Of a stretch of DNA of 64,000 nucleotides, positions 12,074 to 23,689 are shown piece after piece. The DNA comes from Pseudisothecium myosuroides (lineage: Eukaryota; Streptophyta; Bryopsida; Hypnales; Lembophyllaceae): contig OX637295.1 of assembly GCA_951799445.1 (NCBI GenBank), positions 6,138,001 to 6,202,000 of the forward strand. Direction: 5' to 3'. The notes under the pieces are model-generated. The model did no database searches. It saw only the letters and a program-made list of their open reading frames with translations, and was not told the origin of the DNA. Numbering within the stretch: the first letter of the stretch is position 1; each line of letters starts with the position of its first letter. A program made the position numbers and the translations under genes.

Positions 12074-15000
12074 TTAGAGCCTTGAATCTTTGGCATGAGG
12101 AACGATTTTCCAACTACTGGTCATGTCTCTTTGTTCAAGAAAAATTGAATCGGGATGCTTGTAGCGCTTGTCCATGCAACCAAAGTAAATATTTCCAGCA
12201 ATGAGTGCTTTGATATCCTGTAAGTAATTTTGCAAAGTAGGGTTCGAAGCTGCAGCCTCCAAATCCATGATCGCACGAGTATATGTGTTCACCAAGCCTA
12301 TTGCCATATGTACTGTCTGGACAGAAGGCTTCCCTTCACATTCCATCAGCACAGTGATCAAATTGCGAGGGTTTTATCTATTGAGCTCTCCTTGTGGTAT
12401 GAGAAGACATCGTTTACAAATCCAAGATGGATGGAAGTTGCCATGGTTATTTTTTCCAAGTAAGGATTCGTCCTCAATATACTTGGAATGTAGGTATCGT
12501 TGGCAAACTCTATCATCAATTGAGTAAGTTTCCCACCAACATTTCCAGCACGCATAACAGTATATGATTCCAAGTCTTGGAAGTATAAGTTTTGGCCTTG
12601 GACAATATCTGCATGGCTAGCAACACTAGTGTGGTGGTGTTCTAGGAGACCTGTGACATAATTATCAAACCATTCAGGGTTGGACAACTCTAGCATGTCC
12701 CGTCTTGACTCCCACATTAAGGTCTCATCAAGGGAGCGGGATTGCTTGGTTGTACTTGTTGACTGAAAACCGCATCCAAGTGGTCAAGATATTCTTGAAT
12801 TTTTTCGGGGCTTCCACATGCATTGCGGCTAATGCCGCATTGGTCTTGAAGAAACTCATCCGGGGTGTCAAAAAAAACATCATCCAACAAGAACAATAGT
12901 GCATAATTGAAGGATATTGCTACACGACGACCAAGGTTGCTTACTCCTGGGTGCCAGTAGCTTGCTGAAGAAAGCCCTACACGACAATAGGAGTCCAAGG
13001 AATTGATATTTTGATAGCGCTCGACATATTGGTGCAAGCGTTTTTCGCCGTCGTATACGTACTTGGATTGTTGCAAAGGCGGGAGGCCATCAATGACCAT
13101 TGAAAGCAAGGAAGGAATTTGATCATCAATTGTGGATGCAAGATTGGCAAGTGAAATTGGACCCACAAACTCCACATTCTTGGTCCCTGAGCAAGACAAC
13201 ATCAACATTTGGGTCTTCAAAATTGATTTAAAGCAAGAGGAGTGATTAATTCTACGTTCTTCAGTGAAGGATGGATGTTTCAAGATTTTATTGATCATCA
13301 TTTGTTTTTATTATGAAAGATTCTAGACAATTCAATGAACATCTAAGATGCAATCAATCATTGTTTTTCAAGCACCGTATGGGTCAAACTGCACCATTGC
13401 AAAACAATGGTCTACTTTGGTGATCAAGAAGTAGTCTTTCTTTTGCCAATTTTTGTCATATGTAGAACAAAAATTGAATGAACTTTGGATGAGAAAGGAC
13501 TTGAATCTGACTTCAAAATGATTTATTATTTTAAAGGTTGATGAACGTAAGAATAAATTGCTTCATCAAGATCTAAATGATAGCCATCTTGTCACTTTCT
13601 CAGAAATGAAGGAAAAATGGTTTTATACAACAATATTTAGAGATGATTTAAGTTGTTTAACCCCTTAAGAACCAAGTAATAATCCATATATTCAAAATAT
13701 TCAAAATGTATTATAGATTGCAACTTAAAAGAGTACCTAAATGATGACTTACTTTTTTAAAATTGTAAGGCAGAACATATCTATACGATTGGATTTACTA
13801 CTACATTTTTGAATGTTTAATACTAAGATTTTTACACCAAAAAAAGAAATTTTTGTTTGAAATTAATTGTAAATTGAATAATCATAATTTTTACAAGATT
13901 TTTTGTCCTTAAATTCAAATTTGAAATTCTATGTATCTTGGATTTTCAAGACTTTTATTTACTTCTTTATTTGAGTTGTGTTTGGTGGGTCATTTTTTGA
14001 ACTCAAAAGTTAATTACTTATTGAGGTGAAAGATATTTGTATCCTTTGAAATTTAGAGTATTCACATAATAAGTCTTGAAAATTTATACGTTACAAATTA
14101 TAAATGAAGTAAAACATGAATCTACAAAGAATTAGATGGATGAAAAACTCAAAAATTTGTATGCATATGACATATTTTTGTTCATCTGTTATTCACTCCA
14201 AGTTCTTTAGGGGTCTTTAAATGACTAATCTCATAGTGCCAAGTGTCCAGAGCTCAAAACTCTATGTCTAACACAGATCTGACTTTTCATCTAAAATCGT
14301 GCCAATTCAATTGACATCACCATTTTGAGTAATTTCAGATGAAATTAAAATGAAACCTAAACATGATACACTTTGTTGCTCTTAGCAATACTCATGAGCT
14401 TCACCAGTTATTATCCTTCAATTCCCATGTTCTACATACCTATTATGGTTATTGCCTCCAATTATACTAGAATTAGAAATTTTCTTGAAATTTCACCTTC
14501 TATCTGTCATACCAGGTGTTTCAAAACTCAACCAAATTCTTTTTCCTATTGCCACAGGGTCACAATATGCTAACTACCGGTTCTCCCTGATCATTGGTTC
14601 CAAGGTGCAAGCATACGTACATGTCAGAAATAGTTCACATCTGGTGAAGCTGCAACTAAGCTAATGTTGTCATTGGCTAACTCTGGACGGGCTAATCTTG
14701 GACAGGCATAACCCTGAGCCGCAATTTCAGTTGTTCAGCAGTCAAATTTCAAAGGCGCAGTAACAGTACTTAGAGAAATTTGAAGATATTGCGCTGGCAG
14801 ATCGATAGAGCCTTGAATTGTCTGATGCTTGCAAGCACAGACAATTGAAGAATCAAAAATACCCAGCGAAGTCCCAGTAAGTGAAGCGAAACGCTCTCTA
14901 CTGTCCTGTCCTGTGCAGTGTCCTCGCAAACTGATTGCTTCCCTTTTCACCCTTTTACAAAGAGCAACCTATTTGGCACTGTTCAGCCTGTGGGATACAC

Positions 15001-15260
15001 AACAGCATGCACAGACTGCACATTGAGAGTTCAACTGCAGGATGCGCCGAAGAAGGTGTAACTTACTTCGGCATGCTTCCATCGATCATTCTTTCCATCT
15101 AATTCTTTGTAAAATTTTGGGCAAAATTTTGCTCAGAAAACAAGGGCCGGCTGAATGGGTGGGGCTTACCAGGAAAATCGAGCACACTGGTGTCCTTTGC
15201 AGGGACTCCATCATCAGAGGCACCTTCAGCGCTGGAGGAGGAAGGCGACGCTTGCTTCAT
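12074..15260 (-). pseudogene. MTPSL: MTPSL unit B, frameshifted terpene synthase pseudogene
   Basis: Exon 1 (15260-15170, 91 nt, MKQASPSSSS...) and its GTAAGCC donor are intact, as is the CTTGCTCAG acceptor; exon 2 is 13186-12074. Exon 2 is 1113 nt against 1115 nt in E, and both missing bases can be located. One is near 12728, where unit A reads GGTCTCAATCAAGG and B reads GGTCTCATCAAGG. The other is near 12376, in the run after GCGAGGGTTTT. Each shifts the frame, so the protein stops soon after the first deletion. DDVFFD and NDVFSYHKE are still legible in their respective frames, which indicates recent decay. The TATA box is degenerate. The two other units keep these bases, so assembly error is less likely but not excluded. 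Confidence 0.85.
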
Positions 15261-15896
15261 GGCCACGGTGCTGTAACCGCGGCCCTTTTGAAAGCCACTC
15301 GACCATTTGCGACCCCCTCTTCTCCTCAATGGGGAAAGTGAGAGCGGGGACTGTATGCAAGTTACGGGCTGTGGGATACGAGGGGAACACACACAAAGAG
15401 TTTGTGTTGAAATCATCGTTCTGGATTGGACCTCACCGGGAATTTGACAAAGCCTTGAATGTGTGCTCTCCTCGCTGCGAACTTAATAACAGTCTGGCTC
15501 ATGGAAACAACGGAGCAACGAAGCAGGTCTCTGATATTTGAGGCGACACTGTCCCAGAAAAGCACTAACTTAGGTGAGGGTGGGATCATTGCGAAGACGA
15601 CGTAATGCAAGCAAACTCTGAAAATGCCCATTCTAGTGACCACGTTTACCCTCATGCATTCATTTCCTGGCAGAAAAAAGAAAGCGTTGCAACTCGGACT
15701 ATTGCCACTTGTTCTGTAACTGGGATTGTGCTTTACTGGCCCATCTAAGCAGACGTACTGTAACACGAGCAAACTCTGAAATAAGTTACCCATTCCACCG
15801 ATCACCTTTGCCCTCATGCGCGCAATACTTCCGGCAGAAGAATAGTTTTAAGAAAAACAAAGCTTTACAGCTTGCCTGTGCCTTTACTGTACTTTA
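15261..15896. repeat. 5' flank of unit B
   Basis: Shared with C (22518-23130), D (38156-39160) and partly A and E. It includes the CCCAGAAAA...AGGGTGGGATCATTGCGAAG block. At the TATA position it reads CTGATATTTGAGG instead of CTGTTTTATAGG. Confidence 0.65.
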
Positions 15897-16850
15897 AGGT
15901 AGAGTAAACCGGACGTTTATCGCACACATCCAATCACCGCACAACAACACCTCCCAATGACCAAACACTAACCATACAATTCAACTATCAATTCAATTGT
16001 GATGGGAACAAAATTTTGAATCACCGTCCAATGACAACACACTATGCGGTGATTGGTTGCAAGGAGTTTTTAACTAAGGTAGGAGGCTCGAACTCCGACC
16101 GGGCATTTTGAACCGAACAGGGTACAGAGGTACATTTTTCTTTCTTCAATTTACCAAAATGTACAAATGATGTACATTCTAGGAGGTGGTCGCTTTTACA
16201 GCCCTTTGGCTTTTCAACTTCAAAATTTCATAACTAATTCCACAAAGCTCCGAAAAATATGAAACAACTTGAGCCAGATGCCATTTCTTCTTGTCTTTCA
16301 AGGAAAATTTACTGAAAAACATTTCAAGATGTTTTACCTCCCCAAAATTCAGGTTCAGCGCTTAGATGGTCGCTTTATGGACCTCCTACCTTAGATTTGA
16401 GCTTCATCACCTTCAAATTGCAATAAAATTTGTAGGAAGAAATCTTTTTACATTTTGTTTTTTGAAAGTAAATCTTAACATGACATTTAATAATCATGCT
16501 AAATTTCAAAATATGCAAGTCTCTATATTTATGTGGAGAAGGGTTGAATGTTGCCTGTGCAATGATTGGCAAGTTTACTATAGGTACCCCAAATGTGCCA
16601 CTAACCTTAAACCGCCATCTATGCTCTTTGTACATCTCCAAAATCAATTCTGTACTTATGTGGAAGAAACCATATTAGAACCAAACTTTGTTCCTTAATA
16701 ACTTTTGCATACAATATCCAAATGCCACGTTCTCTGGTGCATTGGAACCTCCGCTTTCACTTGCCAACAAGAACGTACGAAAATTTGACCAGTCTAATAA
16801 TAGTAAATAGTCTCAATAGCAAAAAGTGGCAGATTTGGGGATACCCACCT
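15897..16850. mobile_element. AGGT...ACCT TIR element of about 954 bp with TA duplication
   Basis: In units C and D the flank reads through the site (C: TACTTTACATTAC; D: CTGTACATTACTGG). In B the sequence is ACTTTA, then AGGTAGAGTAAACC... to ...ATACCCACCT, then TACATGACC. This defines an insertion with a duplicated TA. Its right half recurs in inverted orientation at 23335-23540 and at about 50340-50615. No transposase frame. Confidence 0.6.
16077..16391. mobile_element. AGGTAGGAGG MITE, copy 1, nested
   Basis: 315 bp with terminal inverted repeats AGGTAGGAGGCTC / GACCTCCTACCT flanked by TA. Copies lie at 18810-19135, 38502-38815 and 47415-47707. Nested inside the 15897-16850 element. Confidence 0.75.
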
Positions 16851-17281
16851 TACATGACCATCCAAGCAGCACCAGTGAAAAATCCCATGGTAGAGTGGCC
16901 CAATTTGTCACTCTTCAGCAACCAGCCAATTTGTCACTTTTAGCAACTAGCCAGTTTAGATAAAACTTATCTACCGGTATACAATTGGATTTACTATTGC
17001 ATTTATAAATGTTAGTACTAAGATTTTAAACCAAAAATTGAAAAGTTTGTTTTAAATTAATTGTGGATTGAATAATAATAATTTCTAGAAGATGCTTATC
17101 CCTAATTATGCTATTGTTTTAAGATTTGTATTTGACTTCTTTATACAAGTTGTGTTTGGTGGTTCATTCTTTGAATTCAAAAGTGAATTACTTTTTGATA
17201 TGAAACATATTTGTATCCTTTAAAATGTAGAGTATTTATTCACCCAACAAGTCTTGAAAATTATACCTTACAAATGTTTAA

Positions 17282-18220
17282 CCCCTAAATGTCCAAACAC
17301 TGTATTTTGGCAACATAGCAATTTTAGGCAGCTCATTGTGACTGGAATTTTTTTTTTTCTTTAAAATTTTCACACAACATATGTCCAAGGAGTAGCTTTG
17401 AGGCCCAACAATTTTCATAACGTTTAACTACATGGTTAAAAAATTATTGCATGATATGTAATTTTATGCGTTTGGCGGGCACCTAGGCAGCTCAAAAAAC
17501 TTCTCTAAAAATCACTTTTTGAAGAAATAAAAATTTGAAATTGATTATCTAGATTTATATATACGTAGAAAGCTTTGAATTGTTCCATTTTCATTGAAGA
17601 GATGAAAGTTATGAGGAGTTTTAGTTTGAGGGTAGTTATGGAATCTCTACTCTAAAGTAAACTTTGAAGTCCATTATTAAACTCAATTTTCAATATTTTT
17701 GAAAAAAATAAAAATATTGGGTGGAGATTGTTTATTACAACATTGCAATTGTTGGGATTGGCATATTTTTCATCCATAACTAAATTCTTAACAATTTAGT
17801 ATTTTGATTCATTCTCTACTTCTTTCTACTTACTATTTGTTTCCTATATGTTGTATAGTTCTAAATGATCTGAAATTTCAAGCATGTAGCCAACTTGCCT
17901 TAAAAAATGAATCCAAAGAGTAACCACCATTTTGGAAATTTTTTCATACAAATGTGACCTTGTAAAGTGCAGCTGCCCGTTTTTCTTCAGGGCCAAAAAA
18001 GGATTTTTGTCAATTTAGACGCTAATATCTTGCAATCCACAAGGTGGAAATTTCTCACAAAATTTTTGAAATTTTTTCCACAGCTTTTCAAACCAATATA
18101 CTACAAGATCCTACAATTACATGTGTCCAAAAATGTTTTTTTTCTAAAATTTGGTGCTTCTATTAGAAATGGCAGTTTTGGAGCATTTTTGGTGGAAACA
18201 TAGTCAAATACATTTAGGGA
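17282..18220 (+). mobile_element. TTAA-type TIR element, copy 2 (939 bp)
   Basis: Flanked by TTAA at 17278-17281 and 18221-18224; ends CCCCTAAATGTCC and ACATTTAGGGA. The equivalent position in unit E (about 44153) has a single TTAA: ACAAATGTTAAAGAAGCAAC. TTAA is therefore duplicated target, not element end. Confidence 0.85.
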
Positions 18221-18664
18221 TTAATAAGTAACACATGAATCAACCAAAAATTAGATGGATGAAAAACTCAAAATGTTGCATGCATAGGACATATTTTTAT
18301 TCATCCATTGTTCACTCTAAGTCCTCAAGGGGTTAAAATGACTTGTCTCATAGCCCCAAGTGTTTAGAGCTCAAGACTCTACTCCTAACAATGGATTTGA
18401 CTTTTCAACTAAAATTATGCCAATTTAATTGACACCACCATTTTCAATAATTTAGGGTGAAAATTGAATGAAATACAAACATGACACATTTGATTACTCT
18501 TAGTAATACTCATGAGCTTCACTGTCTATTATCCTTCAATTTCCAAGTTTAATTTTTCTTTCACATACCTACTCTAGTTATTGCCTCCATTTATATTAGA
18601 ACTAGAAATTTTCTTGAAATTTTACCTACTATTTTTCATGTCAGTAGTTTCTGTTCACAACTCA

Positions 18665-19148
18665 CATAACACTCAGTAGCTCTACAGTGATGGTGGGATA
18701 TATTCCACACCCCAACAGGGCTTCATCAGTAGTTATTGATGAATTAGACAGGTGGAGGGTGTAGAGGCACGCCATCATTGTAGAACCAAGGCAACATCAA
18801 CATATGCTAAGGTAGAAGGCTCAAGAACAGTTCGGGCATTTAGAACCGCCCACCCCATAAATGTACACAGTTTGTACATGTTGTTTTTTCATAGCCTTCA
18901 CTGATGTACCAACAATGTACATTTCAGGGGTGGGCGATTTTAGAGCCCTAGGGTAGTTCAACTTCAAAATTTCATAACTAATTCAAAAATGATCCAAAAA
19001 ATATGAAACGACTTGGATTAGATGCCAACTCCTCTTGTCTTTGAAGGAAAATTCACTGAAAAATATTTTGAGAAGTTTCACCTGCCTAAAATTCAGTTCC
19101 AGTGCTTAAATGGTTGGTTTATGGACCTTCTACCTTACTGAATGTTAT
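18665..19148. mobile_element. CATAAC MITE, split by a second MITE
   Basis: Same family as 22939-23095 and 44970-45126. The left part runs from 18665 to GCTA at 18809 and the right part TACTGAATGTTAT resumes at 19136. Unit E lacks this insertion at the same place (AACTCAACCAAATTC). Confidence 0.75.
18810..19135. mobile_element. AGGTAGGAGG MITE, copy 2, nested in a CATAAC MITE
   Basis: Starts AGGTAGAAGGCTC and ends GACCTTCTACCT with TA on both sides. The host MITE reads GCTACTGAATGTTATG in its intact copies and GCTA-[insert]-TACTGAATG here, which proves a TA duplication. Confidence 0.8.
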
Positions 19149-19416
19149 TCAACCAAATTCTTTTTCCCATTTCCACCAGTTCACAATACGCTAACAATCA
19201 GTTCTGCCCGATCATTGGCTCTGAGGTGCAAGCATACAAACATGTCCGAAACAGTTAAGAAGTCCGAGAAAGCAGGAAACTCCCTGCATTGTTCTGTACA
19301 GTGCCCTCGCAAACTGATTGCTTACCTTTGCACCCTTTTACAAAGAGCAGGTAGCGTTCTTTTTTGGTCTGGTAGGGCACTGTTCAGCCTGCCGGATCCA
19401 CAAACATGGAAATACG

Positions 19417-19681
19417 TTAAATCCTGCATTCGAACTGGGACCCGCAGGGTGAAAATGCAGAAATTGGGGGGTAAAAGTAAAATCTTGCCCCTATTTTGAG
19501 CCGTGTCTAGGGTTAGATGCTGACCTCTCATAGCTAATTTAGGGCCTCTGATTGCAAATATAAATTCAAAATTCAAAAAAATAATAATATGTGAAAAAAA
19601 AAAAATTCCTGCGTTTTTCCGGGGGGTAAAATTCCTGCGTTTTCACCTTGCTAGTCCCACTTCGAATGCAGGATTTAATGT
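19417..19681. mobile_element. Inverted-repeat element of about 265 bp
   Basis: TTAAATCCTGCATTCGAACT at 19418 mirrors TTCGAATGCAGGATTTAATG ending at 19681, and the inner arms pair too (CAGGGTGAAAATGCAG against CTGCGTTTTCACCTTG). Probably a MITE; no second copy seen here. Confidence 0.55.
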
Positions 19682-20549
19682 CCTGCCAAAACATGAGCTG
19701 AGCAATGAAAGACTGACCCCTAAAAGTCCAAGGCCTTTTGGGGTTAAAAAACATCATTGCTTTTGATTTGTTATAGATTTAAATGTCACTAAGTTATAGA
19801 AATCTCAATTGTACAATCTTTGTAAGGTAATATGCTCTAAAAGCAACCCTTCAAGGGCTGGTCCGCCTTTTTCATAGGTTTGCGTGAATAAAAATATTTT
19901 TAATTCATTTTTCACAAAAAGAAAAATAGATGCCAAACATAACACAAGTGGTTTCATATTTTTTGAAGTATTTTTGACTTAGTTATGAATTTTCAAAGAT
20001 TTATGTTGTAGGTACCTATTTGTGACCCTAGGTCTCCCAAAATGCGTCCACTTGCAACTTCTAAAGTGATTTGAGGAAATCAAGGCCAATGATTGGTTCT
20101 TGCAGTAAAGAATACTTTTTTTTTTATTGAATCAATGGCTAAAGTAGTCCATTTAAGAACCACTTCATATCCATTCAATACCATTTTATAAGGTCGGTTT
20201 TACAGCACACTACCTTAGTGTACGTGTTGTGGATGACGTGAATCAAATTTGGAGTCATTTGGCCACATAGATTGCAAGATTATAATGTTTTAGTGTTGAA
20301 AAAGGATGCTGAAATTTTGATAGCAACACATTTGGAGGTTTAGTTCAATTTCTAAACCTACTCAATTGAAAAACCTTTAAACTACAAAGTGCTTCAAAAC
20401 CAGTATACAAACACATTTGTGAAAAAAAATATCATTCAATTGACTCATTGTGTCTACAAAACGGCTTTGAAATGTCAAAAACTAACAAGAAAAGTTGCAA
20501 AAAACACATCTAAGACTGAACCTTTTTCTACTAAAATGCCTCTTAGTCT
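19682..20549. other. Repeat-derived stretch without a gene
   Basis: Includes, at about 19838-20216, a sequence that ends like the AGGTAGGAGG MITEs (GGTCGGTTTTACAGCACACTACCTTAG) in diverged form. No coding region supported. Confidence 0.4.
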
Positions 20550-21035
20550 CTCATAACTTCTTGGGCTGATATGAAATTTTAGCCACACAAACTAGACTTG
20601 CATGCGCAACTTTTACAAATTTTTTTATTGGAAACAAACATTGTATGAAGAAGAAACAAGCCATCAAAGTTCACTATAATCCAAAAATGTCAAGATTTTG
20701 AACTTCGAAATGCTCTCAAACATTCAAAACAACTTGCATTGACATGAAAACTTTACCACAATAACTAGACTTTAAAGGGAGCATAACCCAACAAATTTTA
20801 TTGAAAACAAACATTATATGAAGGAGATATAAGCCCCTGAAATTGCAGCCATCAAATGCAATTTGGTGAACTCAAATTGAACCCAAGAACTTCAATTGGC
20901 TTTCAAAAAATCATTACATATTGGATTGATCTGAAAATTCTACCATATAAACTAGAAGAGAGGGTGCAAATTTCCCAACAAGTTTTATTGAATTTGGACA
21001 TCGGATGCAAAAGTTACAGCACTTTGAATTGGACT
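20550..21035. repeat. Degenerate tandem repeat, about 3 x 170 bp
   Basis: Three related segments carry ACAAACTAGACTT / ATAACTAGACTTT / TAAACTAGAAGAG, followed each time by ACAAATTT(T)ATTGGAAAC-like blocks and a GAAG-rich tail. Confidence 0.5.
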
Positions 21036-21303
21036 TGAAACTATGTGAGGACACTTTTGGTCCCCTGTGGCGGTGAAAGTTAAACCATTAGAGAAACTTT
21101 CGACTCTCCAGAAGGTTGATAAGGAGGGCGGAATGGGAACCCCGTAAGACATTTATTTTGGCAGTGTGGTGGCTTTTTCCCTATTCCTGCTCCTCGTTGG
21201 TACAACCAATTTTGACAGCATTGATCGACAAGTATGAGTAGTTTAATGGAGGAGGTGTGTGGCAGTTATTGACAACTCCCCAATTAGAAACCAAAATATA
21301 CTA

Positions 21304-22131
21304 CTACCTCCGTCCCAAAATGATCTTCATGTTGGACAAAACATTCTAGATTAAGGCAAAATATAACATTTTAAAAACCTGCTCTGTGCTATAAGTAGAG
21401 TTTGGTGTACTCCTAGCATTCTAGAAACTTTGAGTTTCAAAGTCCTTTTTGAAATGTAGTTTTTGGAATATTGAAAAGTAGAATTTCTTGGGCATTTTCA
21501 AAGATCACCATGGTCAATTAATTGTTGAAAGTGAGGTCATCATTTTGTAGGCATTTAGTTTATGCCTAAGCCCATGTGTGGCCTTTTATTCCAGCTCCAA
21601 AAGCTTCATCTCCTTCAATTGGGCAATATTCAAAGAGATGCAAAAAATACGAACAAACACATTAGAAAAAATTTCAGCCCTCCAGAAGGCCGTTAGTATT
21701 TGATTTTCGGGACCCCCGAGGTGCAATTACAGAAAAAAAAAAAAAAATTATTTATTTAATTATTTAATTTTTTAATTTTTTCCAATCTGACGTGTCGCTG
21801 ACGTGGCACAGATGTGCTGACGTGGCACCAGTAGTGCCACATCATTTTTTTATTTTTCAAAAAAAAAATATTTTTTCTTTTTTTCTTTTTTTCCCTAAAT
21901 GCACCGGGGGGGTGCAAGACTCGCAGCCTTCTTGAGGGCTGAAATTTTTTCTAATGGTGTTGAATGACCCCATTAATCATTTTATTTATCTTTTGACTAA
22001 TGATTGTATGAATGGAGGGGGAACTACTACTCAAAGTTGTTTTGTTGGTCCCCAATAGTAATCAAAAGTCAAATTTGACCAATTCGCAAGTCACAAACTA
22101 CAACAGGAAGATCATTTTGGGATGGAGGGAG
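21304..22131. mobile_element. Stowaway-like element, nested
   Basis: Ends CTACCTCCGTCCCAAAATGA and TCATTTTGGGATGGAGGGAG are inverted repeats flanked by TA, matching the CTCCCTCCGT termini of plant Stowaway (Tc1/mariner) MITEs. About 530 bp remain once the inner MITE is discounted. Confidence 0.75.
21660..21955. mobile_element. CATTAG MITE with ACGTGGCA repeats, innermost
   Basis: 296 bp from CATTAGAAAAAATTTCAGCC to GGCTGAAATTTTTTCTAATG. Between the ends are TGACGTGTCGC, TGACGTGGCACAG and TGACGTGGCACC, then AGTGCCACATCA, a cluster of ACGTG cores. Confidence 0.75.
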
Positions 22132-22406
22132 TACTTGCCATTCAAGATATTCACACAAGGTGAATATTGCTTTTGTCGTAGATTCCCGTACTTTTTGTAG
22201 CTCCATAGCTCTCCAGAATTAGACCTGTTTGATAAAGCCTGCCGCCGGCCTTCTGGAGAGTCAAAAGTTTCTCTACTGAGGATGCACCGAGAAGGTGTAA
22301 CTTACTTTGGCATGCTTCCCTCATACTGTCCATTTACTTCATTGTCGAATTTTTGGGCAAAATGTTGCCCAGAAAACAAGGGCTTGCTGAAGGCTTGGAG
22401 GCTTTT

Positions 22407-22517
22407 CAATAAAGTTGCAACCCTCACAGGGGCTCCATCATCAGATGGATCTTCAGCAGTGGAGGAGAAAGACGATGCTTGCTCTGTGGCCACGGTGCTG
22501 TCACCTCGATCGGCCAT
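22407..22517 (-). pseudogene. MTPSL: MTPSL unit C, damaged exon 1
   Basis: Clearly homologous to exon 1 of D, with a shared run around ATEQASSFSSTAEDPSDDGA. The ATG of D is GTG here, although an upstream in-frame ATG exists at 22517. The GTAAGCC donor has become GAAAAGCC and the last codons differ. With no donor and no exon 2 this cannot be functional. Confidence 0.7.
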
Positions 22518-22938
22518 TTTGAAAGCCACTCCACCATTTGCGACCCCCTGGTCTCCTCCAGGAAGAAAGTGAGATCAGGGACTTTATGCAAGTTTCCAAG
22601 CAGTGGGATACGAGGGGATCACACACAAATCTTCTTTGTTGAAATCATCATTCTGGACTGGACCTCACGGGGAACTTGACAAAGCCTCCTGTTCTAACTT
22701 AGCACAGTCTGGCTCATCGAAACAAAGGAGCAACTGAGCGGGTCTCTGATTTTTGAGGCAAAACAATCCCAGAAAATCACCAGGGTGGGATCATTGCGAA
22801 GACGACGTAACACAAGCAAACTCTCAAGTACCCATTCCATGCAGTGACCACCTTTTCCCTCATGCATTCCTCATGCTCATTTTCCTCGAAGAAAAATATT
22901 TTTAAGGAAAAAAAAAGCTTGCAGTTTGCTCTCGGACT

Positions 22939-23095
22939 CATAACATTCAGTAGCTCTACAGTGATGGTGTGGTATATTCCACGCCCCAACAGTGCTTCAT
23001 CAGTAGCTACTGATGAATTAGATAGGTGGAGGATGTAGAGGCACACCATCACTATAGAACCAAGGCAACATCAACACATGCTACTCAATGTTATG
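22939..23095. mobile_element. CATAAC MITE, intact copy (157 bp)
   Basis: CATAACATTCAGTAGCTCTA at the left is inverted at the right as ATGCTACTCAATGTTATG. Unit B lacks it at the equivalent site (CTCGGACTATTGCC). Same length as 44970-45126. Confidence 0.8.
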
Positions 23096-23540
23096 CTACT
23101 GCCACTTGTATTGTGCCTGTGCTTGTACTTTACATTACTAGTCCAACACCAGTAAAAAACACCATGATAGAGTGGCTCAATTTGTCACTTTTATAGTGGC
23201 TAAAATATAGAGATATCTATTGCACAAATTTAGTTGTATGATACCGACCTCACATTGCTCTTCAAAGATTGTATTTAATTTTGTTACTTAGTGGGGTGTC
23301 TTTGAACATGAAAGTTGTGCATTTAAATGTGTCCTAGAGTAAACTTGCCAATCACTGCACAAGCAAAATTAAAAAACTTCTCCACAATAAAATAGAGACT
23401 TGAATGATCTGAAATTTGGCATGATTATCAAATGTCATGTTGAGATTCACCTTCAAAAAACAAAATGTGAAAAGGCTTCTTCCTACAAATTTTATTGCAA
23501 TTTAAAAGCAATGAGGTTGAAATCTAATTAGAATTTCCTT
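23096..23540. repeat. Unit C 5' flank, plus inverted copy of the B insertion
   Basis: 23096-23330 matches the D flank at 39130-39335 and contains the empty sites of two TTAA elements. 23335-23540 is an inverted copy of 16396-16580, so part of the 15897-16850 element is also present here. Confidence 0.55.
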
Positions 23541-23689
23541 ACAACCATTTACAGCAAAGTGTATGGCCACTGAGCAAAGTTATCCACATATTCACTAGTG
23601 ACCGCATAATTATTGTGTACAGTTCCCGAAGTTTGCATGTTGTGCGATTACTGTGCGGTAATTGGGATGTTCTTTGTCTAGTTATTAGA

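Larger units (their letters stand above)
16955..19407 (-). pseudogene. MTPSL unit C, intron remnant without exon 2
   Basis: After its insertions are removed, this aligns with the intron of E from about 43835 to 44900 (ACAATTGGATTTACTATTGC; ATTAGATGGATGAAAAACTC; CCCATTTCCACCAGTTCACA). Exon 2 and the 3' half of the intron are missing on the left, where unit B flank begins. The matching exon 1 lies beyond the 19408-22278 insertion, at 22407-22517. Confidence 0.65.
21086..22278. mobile_element. Outer TIR element of a triple nest (about 1.19 kb)
   Basis: Begins CATTAGAGAAACTTTCGACT, continues CTCCAGAAGG, and ends CCTTCTGGAGAGTC then AAAGTTTCTCTACTG, a 30-bp terminal inverted repeat. It interrupts unit C just inside the intron side of exon 1 and contains 21304-22131 and 21660-21955. 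Confidence 0.65.

Noticed and set aside
15042..15541. Plus-strand frames of 99 and 128 codons
   Set aside because: They are antisense shadows of unit B exon 1 and its flank; similar shadows occur over the other units.
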